Shown here: positions 9,825-20,719 of the stretch, in pieces
How positions within the stretch are numbered: the stretch's first letter is position 1
How the letters are laid out: the number at the start of each line of letters is the position of its first letter
Source of the DNA: Hexactinellida sp. DTS-2022
Taxonomy: Eukaryota; Porifera; Hexactinellida
Length of the DNA: 64,000 bases
Assembly (NCBI GenBank): GCA_028753945.1
Contig: JAPNXP010000012.1
Location: forward strand, 5,230,501 to 5,294,500
Direction: 5' to 3'
Made by a program: the position numbers and the translations under genes
Notes under the pieces: model-generated
Seen by the model: the letters and a program-made list of their open reading frames with translations, nothing else
What the model was told of the DNA's origin: nothing
The model's database searches: none

Positions 9825-10532
9825 TATAACTGTACCCCCCCCCCCCTTCATCTGCCCATAAACCAGATGGACACACTGTATTATAGAGGTGACCATTTAT
9901 AATTAATTCTAATTATTATTTTTTAGTGTGAAAGCCATCAACTACTTTTCTTAATTGCTTGAATCTCTGAGAATTTCTGGGTTTGTCACATTCCTGAGAT
10001 TCCTCCACTGATTAGAATCTCTAAATTAGAAGAATTATACGCGAGCCCTACTCCTTATCGATGCACAAGCTGGGATTCTGTACAATCTCAGAACAGCTGT
10101 TAATAATACAGCGTTCTATTATTGTGTTTCGAAACCGACAATATTTATATTTAGATTACACTACTCAGTAATACAATTATATTATTTGAGATGGACATAC
10201 GACTCAAGCTCTCTCCATCAATTACCACATGATGTGTAATAGTTGGCCTCCCTTCTGATTCACATTATCAGGTAAACTTCTAAATTACTTTTCTCCGCGA
10301 TTAAATCGAATTATAGGAATTCATAATTCATAATTAGTTCACGTGAAATGGCATGTTTGTACACTTTCAACTAAACTTTAACTTGTAAGAGCATACTTTA
10401 ACACATTATGAAGAGCAAGCCTTACAACCTGAGAATCCGGCACTTGTTCAGCTAACTTTCAAACACACTGATATGTTCTATTATTTTCGATTGAACCCTT
10501 TCTATGTCTCGTCAATAGGTAATAACAATAGC

Positions 10533-10540
10533 TATATAAA
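10533..10540 (+). promoter_or_regulatory. TATA box of ANTXR gene
   Basis: TATATAAA lies 66-73 bp before the ANTXR start codon, a plausible core promoter spacing if the 5' leader is about 40 bp. Confidence 0.5.
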
Positions 10541-10605
10541 TATAGCTGTGTTTACTCCCGACTAACTACGTAGTGTATTTGATCCATACTCTAAGTGCAG
10601 CGAAG

Positions 10606-12000
10606 ATGTTAACATTTTCCGTATCTTCTATTTTCCTGTCTCTCTGCGTTATGGCTAGTTTCTGCCAGCTCGTTAGAACTAGCAACGACTCTATCTGCAA
10701 CGGAGACTTTGATTTTTACTTTCTTCTTGACAAATCTGGGAGCATCGGAGACGATTTCCCAGTGTACATTGTTCCGTTTGTCGAGAAGGTAGTCGAGAAC
10801 CTCGTTAGCGACAAGATCCGCATCGCCTACATAGTCTACTCCTACGATTCAGAGGTTATTCTCCAGATAACCAGCGACCAACAGAAGATTATGAATGGGC
10901 TGAATCTGCTTAAGAACGTATACGCGGACGGCGGCACCGTTATAAGCACAGGCCTGGAGGAGATAATATTCGCGATGAAGTACAATGGCACAAACCGCGC
11001 GGCTGTAATTCTCGCAGTGACGGACGGACAAGACAACGATATGACCTCTGCGCTGTCCACGGCCTCAATGGTGAGGAGTCTGGGGGCGAGTATTTTCGCG
11101 ATCGGAGTCGGACAAGAGGTGTCGTACCAACAGCTGACCTACATAGCGGACAGCCCCGCTTCGACGCACGTGATAATGTTAGACGACTTTCTGAGCCTGG
11201 ACAAGATAATAGACACGGTGGTCAACATAACCTGCATAGAGATAATAGACGCAACTCCCCAGAGCCAATGCGTCATGGCGGAGGGGAACATAACCCTCTA
11301 CGGGAGGGGATTCCAGAACGGGGATAACGCCTCTAACATATTCTGTATATACCACGTGAATGCTTCCTTCCACTACTACACGAATGCGTTCCCCGGGTCC
11401 ACTAATGAGGTTATAAAGTGTCCCTTGCCGTACGTTGAGGAGCCCTCTCAGGTTCTGCTGCAGGTCTCCCTCAATGGTCTCTCCTATGTCTCCAGTAATG
11501 TGACGCTCTCTTTCCACTACTGCGTGCCTATCGACTGGACGCTGATATTCTCGATCCTGGGCTCGCTGCTTCTGTTCCTGCTCGCACTGCTGCTCTGCTT
11601 CCTCTGGTTCCTGTGGCCATTCATAACCGGGGTCACTTTCAAGATGCCTCCCAAGTACGTAGAGCCTCCCCCCCCGCCCCCGCCGCCCGAGCCGCGGAAG
11701 TGGCCGGTGGTTAACGCCTCTCTCTACGGGCGTCCCGGCGCAGGGGGCATGATGCCCACCCGCGTGGGGTGGGGCAACACCGGCGCCACCGAAATGGGAG
11801 CTAAGCTAATGAAGGCCAAAGACGGGATTGTGCTGAGAGAGGAGACCGCGCCGCTGATTGAAGTCGAGCAGCCTGAAGTTAAGAAAAGGTCATTTTGGAT
11901 GAAATTATGCGAGCCATTCTCTCGCTGCTACCTGTGTATACAATCCGTCAGACCGGTTCGAGGGGAAAATGGGAAATGGTTCTATTGGAAAAAGGTTTAG
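10606..12000 (+). CDS. ANTXR: Anthrax-toxin-receptor family protein (TEM8/CMG2-like vWA membrane receptor)
   Basis: Single exon, 464 aa from the ATG at 10606; in-frame codons further upstream have no ATG. A signal peptide (about residues 1-22) is followed by a von Willebrand A domain with the MIDAS metal motif DKSGS (Asp42, Ser44, Ser46), a later GGTVISTG threonine and TDGQDND. An Ig-like extracellular domain leads to one membrane helix (about 316-342), a proline run, and the conserved cytoplasmic ANTXR tail (KWPVVNASLYG, GGMMP..VGWGNTGATEMG). In animals these receptors bind collagens and laminin and link matrix to actin. The metal site is intact. The family usually has many introns, so an intronless copy is worth noting. 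Confidence 0.9.
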   Translation: MLTFSVSSIFLSLCVMASFCQLVRTSNDSICNGDFDFYFLLDKSGSIGDDFPVYIVPFVEKVVENLVSDKIRIAYIVYSYDSEVILQITSDQQKIMNGLNLLKNVYADGGTVISTGLEEIIFAMKYNGTNRAAVILAVTDGQDNDMTSALSTASMVRSLGASIFAIGVGQEVSYQQLTYIADSPASTHVIMLDDFLSLDKIIDTVVNITCIEIIDATPQSQCVMAEGNITLYGRGFQNGDNASNIFCIYHVNASFHYYTNAFPGSTNEVIKCPLPYVEEPSQVLLQVSLNGLSYVSSNVTLSFHYCVPIDWTLIFSILGSLLLFLLALLLCFLWFLWPFITGVTFKMPPKYVEPPPPPPPPEPRKWPVVNASLYGRPGAGGMMPTRVGWGNTGATEMGAKLMKAKDGIVLREETAPLIEVEQPEVKKRSFWMKLCEPFSRCYLCIQSVRPVRGENGKWFYWKKV

Positions 12001-13913
12001 CGAGCCACCTATTAGTGTCATTGTTACTCATATGTAGCTATTCTCCTATTTTGAACTTGTATACTAATGTATACTTTTATTGCTCTATATTTCTATTGGA
12101 AATTTGATGTGAATTCCCCTTTCTGTCTGTTTGTGTTATAAATTTATGGTTTGAGTTATATTAAGTAATTTTATTTGAAAACTAAATCCCATTAACTCAT
12201 TTGTAGTTTTACTAATTAACTTCTAGTTTGAATTGAAATTGGATTGTACTTAGAATTCTTTTATTCCTTATCTTCCTAGACAACATTTGTAGTTTCGCAA
12301 TTGTACTTCATTGAGTTCTCAAGTTGTATAGTTAGTCAATTTATCTGCCAGTCAGTTAATGCATTACCTCTGAAGCTGTTCAATGCACTCGCTCTTAGTC
12401 TTCCCATATGCTAGTTGGTTCTACCATCAGTTGATCAATTGACACTATTCAATTGTTTTGAATTGTGCAATTTCTCTCTATATCTCCATGTGTTTCTGGG
12501 AATCAAATGTCCCATTAATTGGTTATGTATAATAACTGGACAGTACTTGGATTCCATACATCTGTTTGGCACCCAGGGATTTCGAGAACCAATTTAATCC
12601 GATTGATAGAGACTCCGCTTAATCGGGACAAATTTCCTGAACTTGTCCAGTATAATGCGGAGTTTATAATATGTCTGTCATATCAATTAAGACGTTTTAT
12701 TACATATTTGGCTTCTTTCACATAAAAATTTGTGATAATAAGTGGTCTTGTAATTAAGGAATAACTACTGTGGTTTACAAGACAGTTCACATAGCAAGGC
12801 TTCTAAAATATTAATGTCACTGACTTCATTACATTAAACGATGTATCATATCATTTATCTTGTAAGTGATTATGTCTCTATGTCGTAAAATTTTTAATCG
12901 CACATTTTTTTCATATAGGAATGATTTCACCTCGCAGCCGGATAACTATTGTTGTATTGTACACGTATTGAGCGATTAGTGCATTCAACAAGAGTATCTC
13001 TCTTGCCAACATATAATCTCTTTTTTTGTCACTTCAATTTACATTTCATTATATATTTCAGTTATATTATTTATATTAAATTAATTGACTTCTGTTTACA
13101 GGAAATTCCTGAGCCTTCCTACAAGTGTTCACAGCTGGCATTATTATATTATTGAACTTAATCCTGCTACAATGAAGCAACCAGATTCAATCAAAGTGGG
13201 GCCTTTAAACTCTCTCTATTCTCCCAGTTACTACTTACTATTTTGGAATGTTCAAGACTTCATTGATTTTAGAAAGAAGTTTACGAAAACTAAATGCAGC
13301 CAATTTCTCCGAAAATTGAAGAGTTAATTTATTGAAGAGAGTTTATATTAACTAAGGTAGGCTTTTGTTTGTTTTTAATGAGTGAGGCAACCAGAATATT
13401 TCTGGTCTAATTACGAATTCCTGGGATTTGACTGAATCCCTGTTTTAAGCTTGTTTATGCACTAACGGGATTCTGCATATTTACACTTTTCTTCTATCAA
13501 ATACCTTTTGACTACCAACCATAACTTGTATTTTTGTTTAGTTGTGATTGTACATTAGAACTAGTCACGTACTTTATCCCTCTACAAGATGCGAATTCTA
13601 TAAGGTTTTGTGTGTGTATTTAAATAGCATATTTATGAATATACTAATCCCTACCTTTACCAGTTCCCTCACTAATAAGTCATCTCATTTCATTCAATTG
13701 AAAGCACAAATCATTAGCATTATGTAAACAAATGCCTGTAGAAGGAAATGCCATATGGTGGGTCTGAATGCAAATTATACCAGAGCTTGTTTTGTTATTA
13801 TTTTCGGAGAAACATATTCCGAGTTTACAGGTTCTAATATGTTTATTTAAGCTTACTCACAAATGCATATATACACTATAATAATTAATACACTCAGCAC
13901 TCCATTAGGCTCC
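12001..13913. other. Intergenic region, no gene seen
   Basis: About 1.9 kb of AT-rich DNA between ANTXR and the minus-strand gene at 13914. A splice-acceptor-like TTTACAG near 13102 precedes a short open stretch, but nothing in it is recognisable. A fragment of a pogo-like repeat (ACTCCGCTTAATCGGGAC) lies near 12611. Confidence 0.4.
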
Positions 13914-14741
13914 TCACATGAGATTATATGGCATACCGTATTCCCCCTCAAGAGGCTTTCCCTTTTTCTCTTCTATCTCTGCCCGCTCCATGGTCCAATA
14001 GTCGGGATTGTCTCGGGCCTTGAGATCGTCCAGCACACAGATGACCCCATATTTGAACCACTCATCTCCAAGCAATTCTAGAAAACTCCAGTCCATCTTC
14101 ACAAACCGATTAGCCAACTCAAGTCTCCCGATTTTAATCAACATTATTTTGAACTTTTCCTTCATTCTTGATATTTTTGATTCCCCCGCGAGTGCCTGCA
14201 TCACGTCCACAAAGTCCAGGCCCCTCTCCGGCTTGCTGTATAGGTACACGGACAGCTTACACACATCTGCCATGGTCAACTCCTTCTTGAGGAAGAATAC
14301 CAGCTTCCCGGCTGCTTTCTTCGCAAACGCAGTTTTCCTCTGGATATCCTCCTGCTTTTTGTAATTATCCAGGAGATCCAGGTAGAATTCTACAACGTCA
14401 TTTCCTGCATGCTTTAGAGCCTTTCTAAGTCGGTCAGTCCGGAGCATGCGTTTGTGCTTGAGCACGAGAATGAGGCTAATCGCACTGTCCATCTCTTTCA
14501 TGTCCTCCTCGTCGATAGGGTACCATTCTGCCATCTTCTCGGCCTGCTTCCAACTTATCCGCTGAGCCATTCTCAGCAAGCAAATTGACTCCATTGAGGA
14601 GGGAGGCCTTCCTTCCTTCTTTTTCGGTCTCTTTGCCTTGGTTTCCTTCATAATTTCAGCAATATCCATTGCAACTTGCTCCTCAGAATCTGCAGGTTTA
14701 TCTTTCACTTCTTCAATTGGCTCTGGATCCTTTGTAGCCAT
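13914..14741 (-). CDS. Putative tandem death-effector-fold protein
   Basis: Intronless, 275 aa, not firmly recognised. After a charged, lysine-rich N-terminus (to ~residue 55) the protein is all-helical. Residues ~85-130 (LILVLKHKRML..DRLRKALKHAGNDVVEFYLDLL) and ~150-225 (LVFFLKKEL, then LDFVDVMQAL, ISRMKEKFKIMLIKIGRLELANRF) repeat the spacing of death-effector domains: a hydrophobic first helix, a middle helix ending in an aLx motif, and a late R.[DE]L motif. Such domains build caspase and NF-kB signalling filaments by self-assembly. No caspase, kinase or TIR domain is attached, so an adaptor role would be expected. The ATG at 14739-14741 is the only good start. An unrelated helical protein remains possible. 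Confidence 0.5.
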   Translation of the reverse strand: MATKDPEPIEEVKDKPADSEEQVAMDIAEIMKETKAKRPKKKEGRPPSSMESICLLRMAQRISWKQAEKMAEWYPIDEEDMKEMDSAISLILVLKHKRMLRTDRLRKALKHAGNDVVEFYLDLLDNYKKQEDIQRKTAFAKKAAGKLVFFLKKELTMADVCKLSVYLYSKPERGLDFVDVMQALAGESKISRMKEKFKIMLIKIGRLELANRFVKMDWSFLELLGDEWFKYGVICVLDDLKARDNPDYWTMERAEIEEKKGKPLEGEYGMPYNLM

Positions 14742-15871
14742 TGCACTCGCTTGCTAATGCAAAATTAATTGTTAGTAAACTAAGTTAATATTAATGTCTA
14801 TTAGCAACTGTGCAGTTGTTGTTAAGTTAACTTAAGTTAACTATGAACAACTATTATAACAATCTCTGATCCTTATTACTTATTACAGGCGATATGTAGT
14901 ACGTAATATTAATAATCCCAGTTAACTTTCTATTAGCTAATTTGGATTACCGGAATGTTTACCGGAACAGTAAATGTGTATTTTAGAACTGACTGTTTAT
15001 TATTTGTTTATATTCGAAATAATTGTACCATTTCTCAATACTAGATTCACATGGCTTGCAAAACTCCAATGCATATTGTATTATCATGATCTTTCCCCAG
15101 TGTTAAGTATAAAGTTCAGCTAGCTAATAGCATTACATTTTCATTATATAATATTACTGAGATAAAACAGGGAATTTTGGGTAATTTTACTAAAACTTTT
15201 TGATTCATAATCAATATACTAATATTAGAATTGCATTTAAATGAGCAACAACTTAATAACCTAATATATTACGAAAAATATTTATTTTATTATAATTATT
15301 GCATTCTATGATTATTTTTATCTGTTCATAGTGAAAATCATCCGTAAGTTTTTCTTTTAAGCTATTCTGAGAATTATTTCATATCTAATTTTCTAGCCTC
15401 TTTTAACACATACGAGAGTTATTTGGTCGATTTTCGACTTTATGTAAACACCTTATGGCTCTTTTGTTCCCAGGTCTTCTACTTGAGCGTACCACTAAAT
15501 ACGGACATTCGACTACTAAATGAGATATGTATTTGTCACCGACCAAACGCTATACCGTCTAGATTTAATCTCAGTTTGTCAGATTCTTAATTTGAATTGT
15601 GGCACTCACACAACCATATTCGGAGGCTGACAGATTATATTTCTTAGTTATCATTGAACTCATTGTCTGGCCATTATCAGTACAGAATTCTATTGTTACA
15701 CACTAATGAGCAATTACCAATTCATAGCACTAAAGTCATTTGTTTAATTCAAAAGTTACGTAATCATTAATATAAGAATATTCCAATTACTCAGTTTATC
15801 CCTTCAACAAGTTTGATAAATAGCATTCTTATCTGGCGTATCAAGTATGCAATTTCCGCTTCAATAGATTG
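14742..15871. other. Intergenic region, no gene seen
   Basis: About 1.1 kb, very AT-rich, no coding potential or defined repeat found. It contains the promoter of the 13914-14741 gene and the 3' end of the PH-scaffold gene. Confidence 0.4.
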
Positions 15872-18390
15872 TTATACCATAGTTTCTGTCTGAGCAGCTG
15901 TTCTGCTCGCGCTTGGGTTGGGAACCCTGCTTTCTTGCAGCATTCTCAGTTTGGTGTTCGGCGGGTTTTTGGGAGGGGCAGGCGCTGGTCTCGAGGGCTT
16001 AAGCGCGTTCGTTTTGAATGAATGGGACTGGTAGTACTCTCCCGAGTAGGCAGAGTAGGCACTGCTGCGTAGCTCGTTGATGTTGGGATCAGTCGAGTAG
16101 CTGGCGAATGGGGGCGGAGCCGCGTAGTAGGGTATCGAGCTGTTGTAGCCAAACGCGCCGGGCAACTGACTGTGCCTATCTACGTTGTAGGCCGGCTTAA
16201 CCTGGGGATATCTGTTTAAATCCTCCTGGAATGAATCGTGCATTAGACTGTCGTAAGCGTTTGGCATCATAGAGGGGACGTGGAGAGAGCTCGGGTAGTA
16301 TACCGGGGTGGGGACCAGGGACACCTGTCTGAACTGAGGGTCCGAAGCGAAGTGTGCATGCTGTGGGGGGAAGTTCCCATAAGGCATAGAGAATTCTACA
16401 AAGCTGTTAAACCCTTGGTGGTAGTGGCTGTTGTTGTTGGGATGTCCATAGTTGTAGTTGTTGTCTGGTATCTTATTGTTGGTGCTCGGGGTGATTGGTA
16501 TCTCCGTTGTACCTCCAAAGTTAACTTTGAGTCCCCTCGGTCGCCCCGAAACGCTCGGATCCACCTCTTGAGAGTCCTTGCTGAGAGCGTTGCTGCTGGC
16601 CGTGGAGGAGATGGAGTTGTACTGCTGCGGCTGCTTCAGACTGCTCTTCTTGAAGGAGTGGGGTCTCTGTGGGAGCTGCTTGGGGGGCTTAGCAGGCCTG
16701 GGAGGGACTAGCTGGTCTATGTCCATACCTTGGGTTAGTCTCGGGATTAGTTGGAGACTTATTGGGCTGTCTGTTTGTGGGGGTGTCTCAGGCTTGTCTT
16801 TCTGCGTATTATTGTCGGTATTTATAACATCTAACTTTTCTCTCATTTTTGGTTTTCCTCCATTGACCGGTGGAAACCCATTGCTCTCCCCCGATTTGAT
16901 GAGTTGCGGCAGGTTCACGTAGGGCTGTTTCGACTTTCCAACTTCTGACACTACCTTCGTTACCACTCGATGCTTCGCTTGCTGTGAGTATACCTGTGTG
17001 TCCATTACAGATCTTATCGGCAGACTGTTGGTTAGGGTGTCTTTCTCTGGGAATAGGAATGAGTATTCTAAGGATTTAGCTGAGACAGGAGGGGAGCCTA
17101 CACTGAGTCGCTTCTTGGGATGAATGAGGGTTAATGCTTCCCTGGTGGGGGGCGAGGGTACCTCCTCTGTTGCAGAATCAGAACTCGAGTTTGTTTTCAG
17201 TTTTAGAATAGTTATTTCGTGCTCTGGTAGCAGCACACTGCTGTTGTCGATTGAAGTTTGGAACTCGAACTGGGCGTTATGGACAATGGGAGACTCTTTT
17301 GTGTATTTATTTGATTTCTTTTTGGGTATGGGTGAGGACAGCTTATTTGGGAGTTTAAATATCTTTGGACTTTGCAGCTCACTGAGGTCCGAGGGGGAGC
17401 GAGAGGGGGGCGGGGGGAAGAGGAACATTGGAGAGACCTTACTCCCTGAAGCTTTGCTGTCCTCATTCTGAGTAATGGAGGATTTCCTTGGAGAGGAGTT
17501 ATCATTAAACTCTTCATCAGAGGAGGTCGCGTCTGCATGGATCCTACTACCAATCCCTCTCTCCGATCGGGTCCGCAATCGCTTTGTCTTCCCTCTCAAT
17601 CCTGCGTCTACGCTGTTGATCATATTGGTTGGTTCGGAGTAGCACATCTGTGGTCTATCGTCGAACTGTTGGTCTGGCGTGTAGTCCTCTAGGTCGAGAG
17701 GAGACCTAGTGGTCATTATGGCATGGGCCGCTTTCCGAAGTTTAGTCTTTCTATTAATTTTGCTGTACAACTCGTCTAAATTCGGAGGGCTTGGGTTTCT
17801 TGGGAGTTCCGTATCAGAGCAAGCTTTGGGAATATCCATTTTATCTTTTCCCCGTTTGTTCTTCCTGTACTTGAAAATGCTTCTGAACTTATCGGCGGCA
17901 GATGAGGATCTCCTCCGCTGCTTAAGTCGCTTAGGGGAATTCGTTGTCGGAGAGGAATCCTTCGAATCTTCTCCGTTGTAAAGAGTGAAGTCTGGGTTTA
18001 TTTCTATGTCATTAACTGTACTGTAGTGACTCTCCATTTTGTATCTGGGTTGTATGTTAGCGTGTATGGCAGTGATCCACTCATGGAGCGATGCTCTACA
18101 AGAAAATAATAGTTAACATAATTTTTCAGTTTTTGAAAACAAGTTAAATTTAATTTCCCTTACCCGTCCTCAGCAGAGAGGGAGTAAGTGGTCCCTTCAG
18201 CCTTTATCTGAAAGCAGTTTGTTTGGCTTTTGTAGTTCCCCATCACTTGTATTGCACTGTAGTTGCAGGACTTAAAAGATATGAACATAATTCTATTTAT
18301 TGGGTTAGCTGTGTCGCTTTGAGTTGGATATATCTCCAGCGAGCCTACCAGCAGTATCTCTGCAAGTTGAACCCAATACTGGTGCCATTT
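15872..18390 (-). CDS. PH-domain, GAB-like docking protein (5' exon not located)
   Basis: Two exons are visible: 18390-18174 and 18095-15872, separated by a 78-bp intron with good splice sites and a matching phase. The first exon begins KWHQYWVQL and, with the start of the second (LHEWITAIHANI), forms most of a pleckstrin-homology domain. The remaining ~720 residues are disordered, rich in Ser/Pro, with SH3-type motifs (PPRPAKPPKQLPQRP, RPAPAPPKNPP), a YVNL motif that fits the GRB2 SH2 consensus pYxN, and the C-terminal ETMV, a class I PDZ ligand. PH plus a long tyrosine/proline tail is the design of GAB/DOS-type adaptors downstream of receptor tyrosine kinases. The exon holding the PH start and initiator ATG is missing between 18391 and the eEF1-gamma gene. 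It may lie beyond that gene, which would then be nested in an intron. Confidence 0.65.
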
Positions 18391-18543
18391 CTAAGAAGTA
18401 GTTTGGTAAAATATATTTATTTAAACTATACAAAAATATAAATAATGTTTATTTATTGTATCCCCTTCCTGATTGAGTAGGTATATGCTAACTAGCAACA
18501 CCTAGTATTAATATATTTCAGTATTCACTGCTAGCTAAATAGG

Positions 18544-19827
18544 ATGCAGGGTACTTTATACGCTGCGAGAGAGGACGTAAGAACTTTCAAAGTTCAGATA
18601 GCGGCCAACTACTCCGGCAAACCTATAACTGTCCACTCAGACCCTCCGGAGTTCGTGTTGGGAGAGACCAACGTGAGTGCTGATTTCCTGTCCAAGTTCC
18701 CCCTTGGGAAGGTCCCGGCATTCGAGACTCCGAACGGTGACACCCTCGTAGACTCCTCCGCCATAGCTAGCTTTCTCTCCAGCACTGAGCTGCGAGGCGG
18801 CTCCGAGCTGGAGCAGGCGCAGGTGCTGCAGTTCGTGGGAATAGCGGAGTCCGAGGTAATGCCGGCATGCTGTGCTTGGGTGTACCCCACACTAGGGATA
18901 AGCCAGCCCATCAAGTCTAACGTGGACAGGGCCAAACAGACCATAACCCAGGTGCTTGGGTATCTGGATAGCCACTTGGCTTCGCGTACCTTCCTGGTAG
19001 GAGAGAGAGTATCTCTCGCTGACGTCAGCATGGCTTGCGCTCTGCTGCTGCTGTACAAACAGGTGCTGGACCCTGCATTCAGGAACCCATTTGTTAACAC
19101 GAATCGCTGGTTCGTCACCTGTATCAACCAGCCGCACTTCAAAGCAGTGATCGGAGATGTGCCTCTCTGCGAGAAGATGGCCCAGTTCGACTCTAAGAAG
19201 TACAACGAGCTGAACAAGAAGGAGGGCGGGGGGAAGAAAGGCAAGGTCCCTGCTGCCACAAAACAGGAGAAAAAGGAGGATAAGCCGGCCCAGGCGGAGG
19301 CAGAGCCAGATGAAGATGAATTGGCGCGGAAAGCCGAGCCTAAATTCGTTGACCCGTACAACGAGCTCCCACCCGCAAACCTGGACATGGACAAGTTCAA
19401 GGGACTCTACTCTAACGATGATATTGAGACTGTTGCTCTTCCTTTCTTGTTCGAGAATATCAATCTAGAGGAACACAGCATTTGGCACTGTAGATATAAA
19501 TATGTTGAAGATCTCAGTTTAGCGTTCATGGCCTCGAATTTGATAAATGGATTCTTCCAGCGGATCGAGAGGATGAGGAAAACCGCATTTGGTGTAATGT
19601 GTGTATTTGAAGCTAACAACAAGGCTGTTGCTATCAACGGACTTTGGATATTCAGAGGACAAGTGAAGGCATTCGATCTAGTCGACGACTGGAATGTTGA
19701 TGCTCCTTCTTACGAATTCAAAAAACTAACTCTGGAGGAGGGAGACAAACAACTGATGTGTGACTACTTCATGAGGAAGGAAACTATTGAAGGGCTTAAT
19801 GCTTATGATTTCTTAGTTTTCAAGTGA
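18544..19827 (+). CDS. EEF1G: Translation elongation factor eEF1B gamma
   Basis: Intronless, 427 aa, normal length for the family. Residues 1-~85 form the GST-like N domain (FLSKFPLGKVPAFE; DSSAIASFLS), ~90-215 the GST-C domain (RTFLVGERVSLADVSMACAL), ~220-275 a charged Lys/Glu linker, and ~280-427 the conserved eEF1G C-terminal domain (FKGLYSNDD; GLNAYDFLVFK at the end). eEF1G anchors the eEF1B nucleotide-exchange complex that reloads eEF1A with GTP. The ATG at 18544 is the first in frame. The gene diverges from the PH-scaffold exons and starts only about 150 bp from them. Confidence 0.96.
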   Translation: MQGTLYAAREDVRTFKVQIAANYSGKPITVHSDPPEFVLGETNVSADFLSKFPLGKVPAFETPNGDTLVDSSAIASFLSSTELRGGSELEQAQVLQFVGIAESEVMPACCAWVYPTLGISQPIKSNVDRAKQTITQVLGYLDSHLASRTFLVGERVSLADVSMACALLLLYKQVLDPAFRNPFVNTNRWFVTCINQPHFKAVIGDVPLCEKMAQFDSKKYNELNKKEGGGKKGKVPAATKQEKKEDKPAQAEAEPDEDELARKAEPKFVDPYNELPPANLDMDKFKGLYSNDDIETVALPFLFENINLEEHSIWHCRYKYVEDLSLAFMASNLINGFFQRIERMRKTAFGVMCVFEANNKAVAINGLWIFRGQVKAFDLVDDWNVDAPSYEFKKLTLEEGDKQLMCDYFMRKETIEGLNAYDFLVFK

Positions 19828-20719
19828 CCCCCAGACCCCCAGCTCGTAAGTTAGCTAACTGAATTCTAGACTTAGCAGTAATATTAGTGAATTTGTTTCT
19901 AGATTAAAACGAGAGTGTAGAGAAATTTCTATTAGGTTGCTTCTTATAATGAATATTCATTAATAACCACTAAAAACCATTCTTTGTTATAATTACAACA
20001 AGGGTGAAATGTGAATAGTTATTCAAATTTTGTAATTAATTAAATAGTGATTAATAACCTATAGTACTCAAAATTTGTACTTAATTAAGTAGTACGTAGT
20101 TATTATAACTCGTTTATTTGGAGCTAATTAATGATCACATATCATATGAAATCAATCCCCAGCTGATTGATTTCATTTATTGATTTGTATGGGAAGTAAT
20201 GAGCTATCTTTACATAATTAAAGTTTAAATTAATATTGTGGTCTTGCATCTGTGCCAAATGTTAGTTTCATTATATCCATAAATTAAGAACTGAAAAGGG
20301 TGTAACCGCTATCGATTAATTTCATAATATTGTATGTCTGATATTTCTCTCCCTACCTACTGTAATTCTCACAAAATATACTCGTGTTCTAATGTATCTA
20401 CTGCCCGTCATGTTTTGTTATGGTCAGAGAGCGTGTATCGATTTCTGATACTTACTTGATTGTTTCATTACCCTATAAGGAATAATTAGCAACTAGATGG
20501 GATATTTATATTATCTTGTAAATTGTAATAAAGTGTATTCTTATCCTGAGTGGTGCATATTAATATATTTATTATGGATACAAGCTGCAAATGTCTAGCA
20601 TTAAAAATTGCACATTGATGTGATAGTACGTACGAATATGGTATAGCAGCATTTGGTACAAAGCTTTAAGTTTGCAAACAACATAGCATAATAAAATAGT
20701 AAAGCAATTGTTTCGTGAA
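19828..20719. other. Intergenic region, no gene seen
   Basis: About 0.9 kb of AT-rich DNA. It contains short TTAATTAA-type imperfect repeats near 20030-20130 but nothing with clear boundaries. A 5' exon of the PH-scaffold gene could be here on the minus strand, but I could not identify it. Confidence 0.35.

Larger units (their letters stand above)
9307..10605. other. Intergenic region with one dispersed repeat copy
   Basis: AT-rich 1.3 kb. It contains a repeat copy at about 9645-9824, a run of 12-13 C near 9835, and a TATA box at 10533-10540 in front of the ANTXR gene. No other coding potential seen. Confidence 0.5.

Noticed and set aside
10573-10605. Upstream extension of ANTXR
   Set aside because: The open frame upstream has no ATG; the first ATG (10606) directly begins a good signal peptide. 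For the same reason RPAIN and the KANSL2-like gene were started at 21783 and 20720.
10606-12000. Reading ANTXR as integrin or collagen
   Set aside because: The specific cytoplasmic block (KWPVVNASLYG ... WGNTGATEMG) occurs in the anthrax-receptor family and not in other vWA proteins.
13085-13327. Possible small gene or 3' exon after a TTTACAG
   Set aside because: 80 codons, no recognisable motif, AT-rich composition like the spacer, and no matching donor upstream.
20450-20490. ATGAAACAATCAA followed by a perfect GTAAGT on the minus strand as first exon of the PH gene
   Set aside because: The phase (1) does not fit the PH exon, which starts at phase 0, and the peptide has no PH-like residues.
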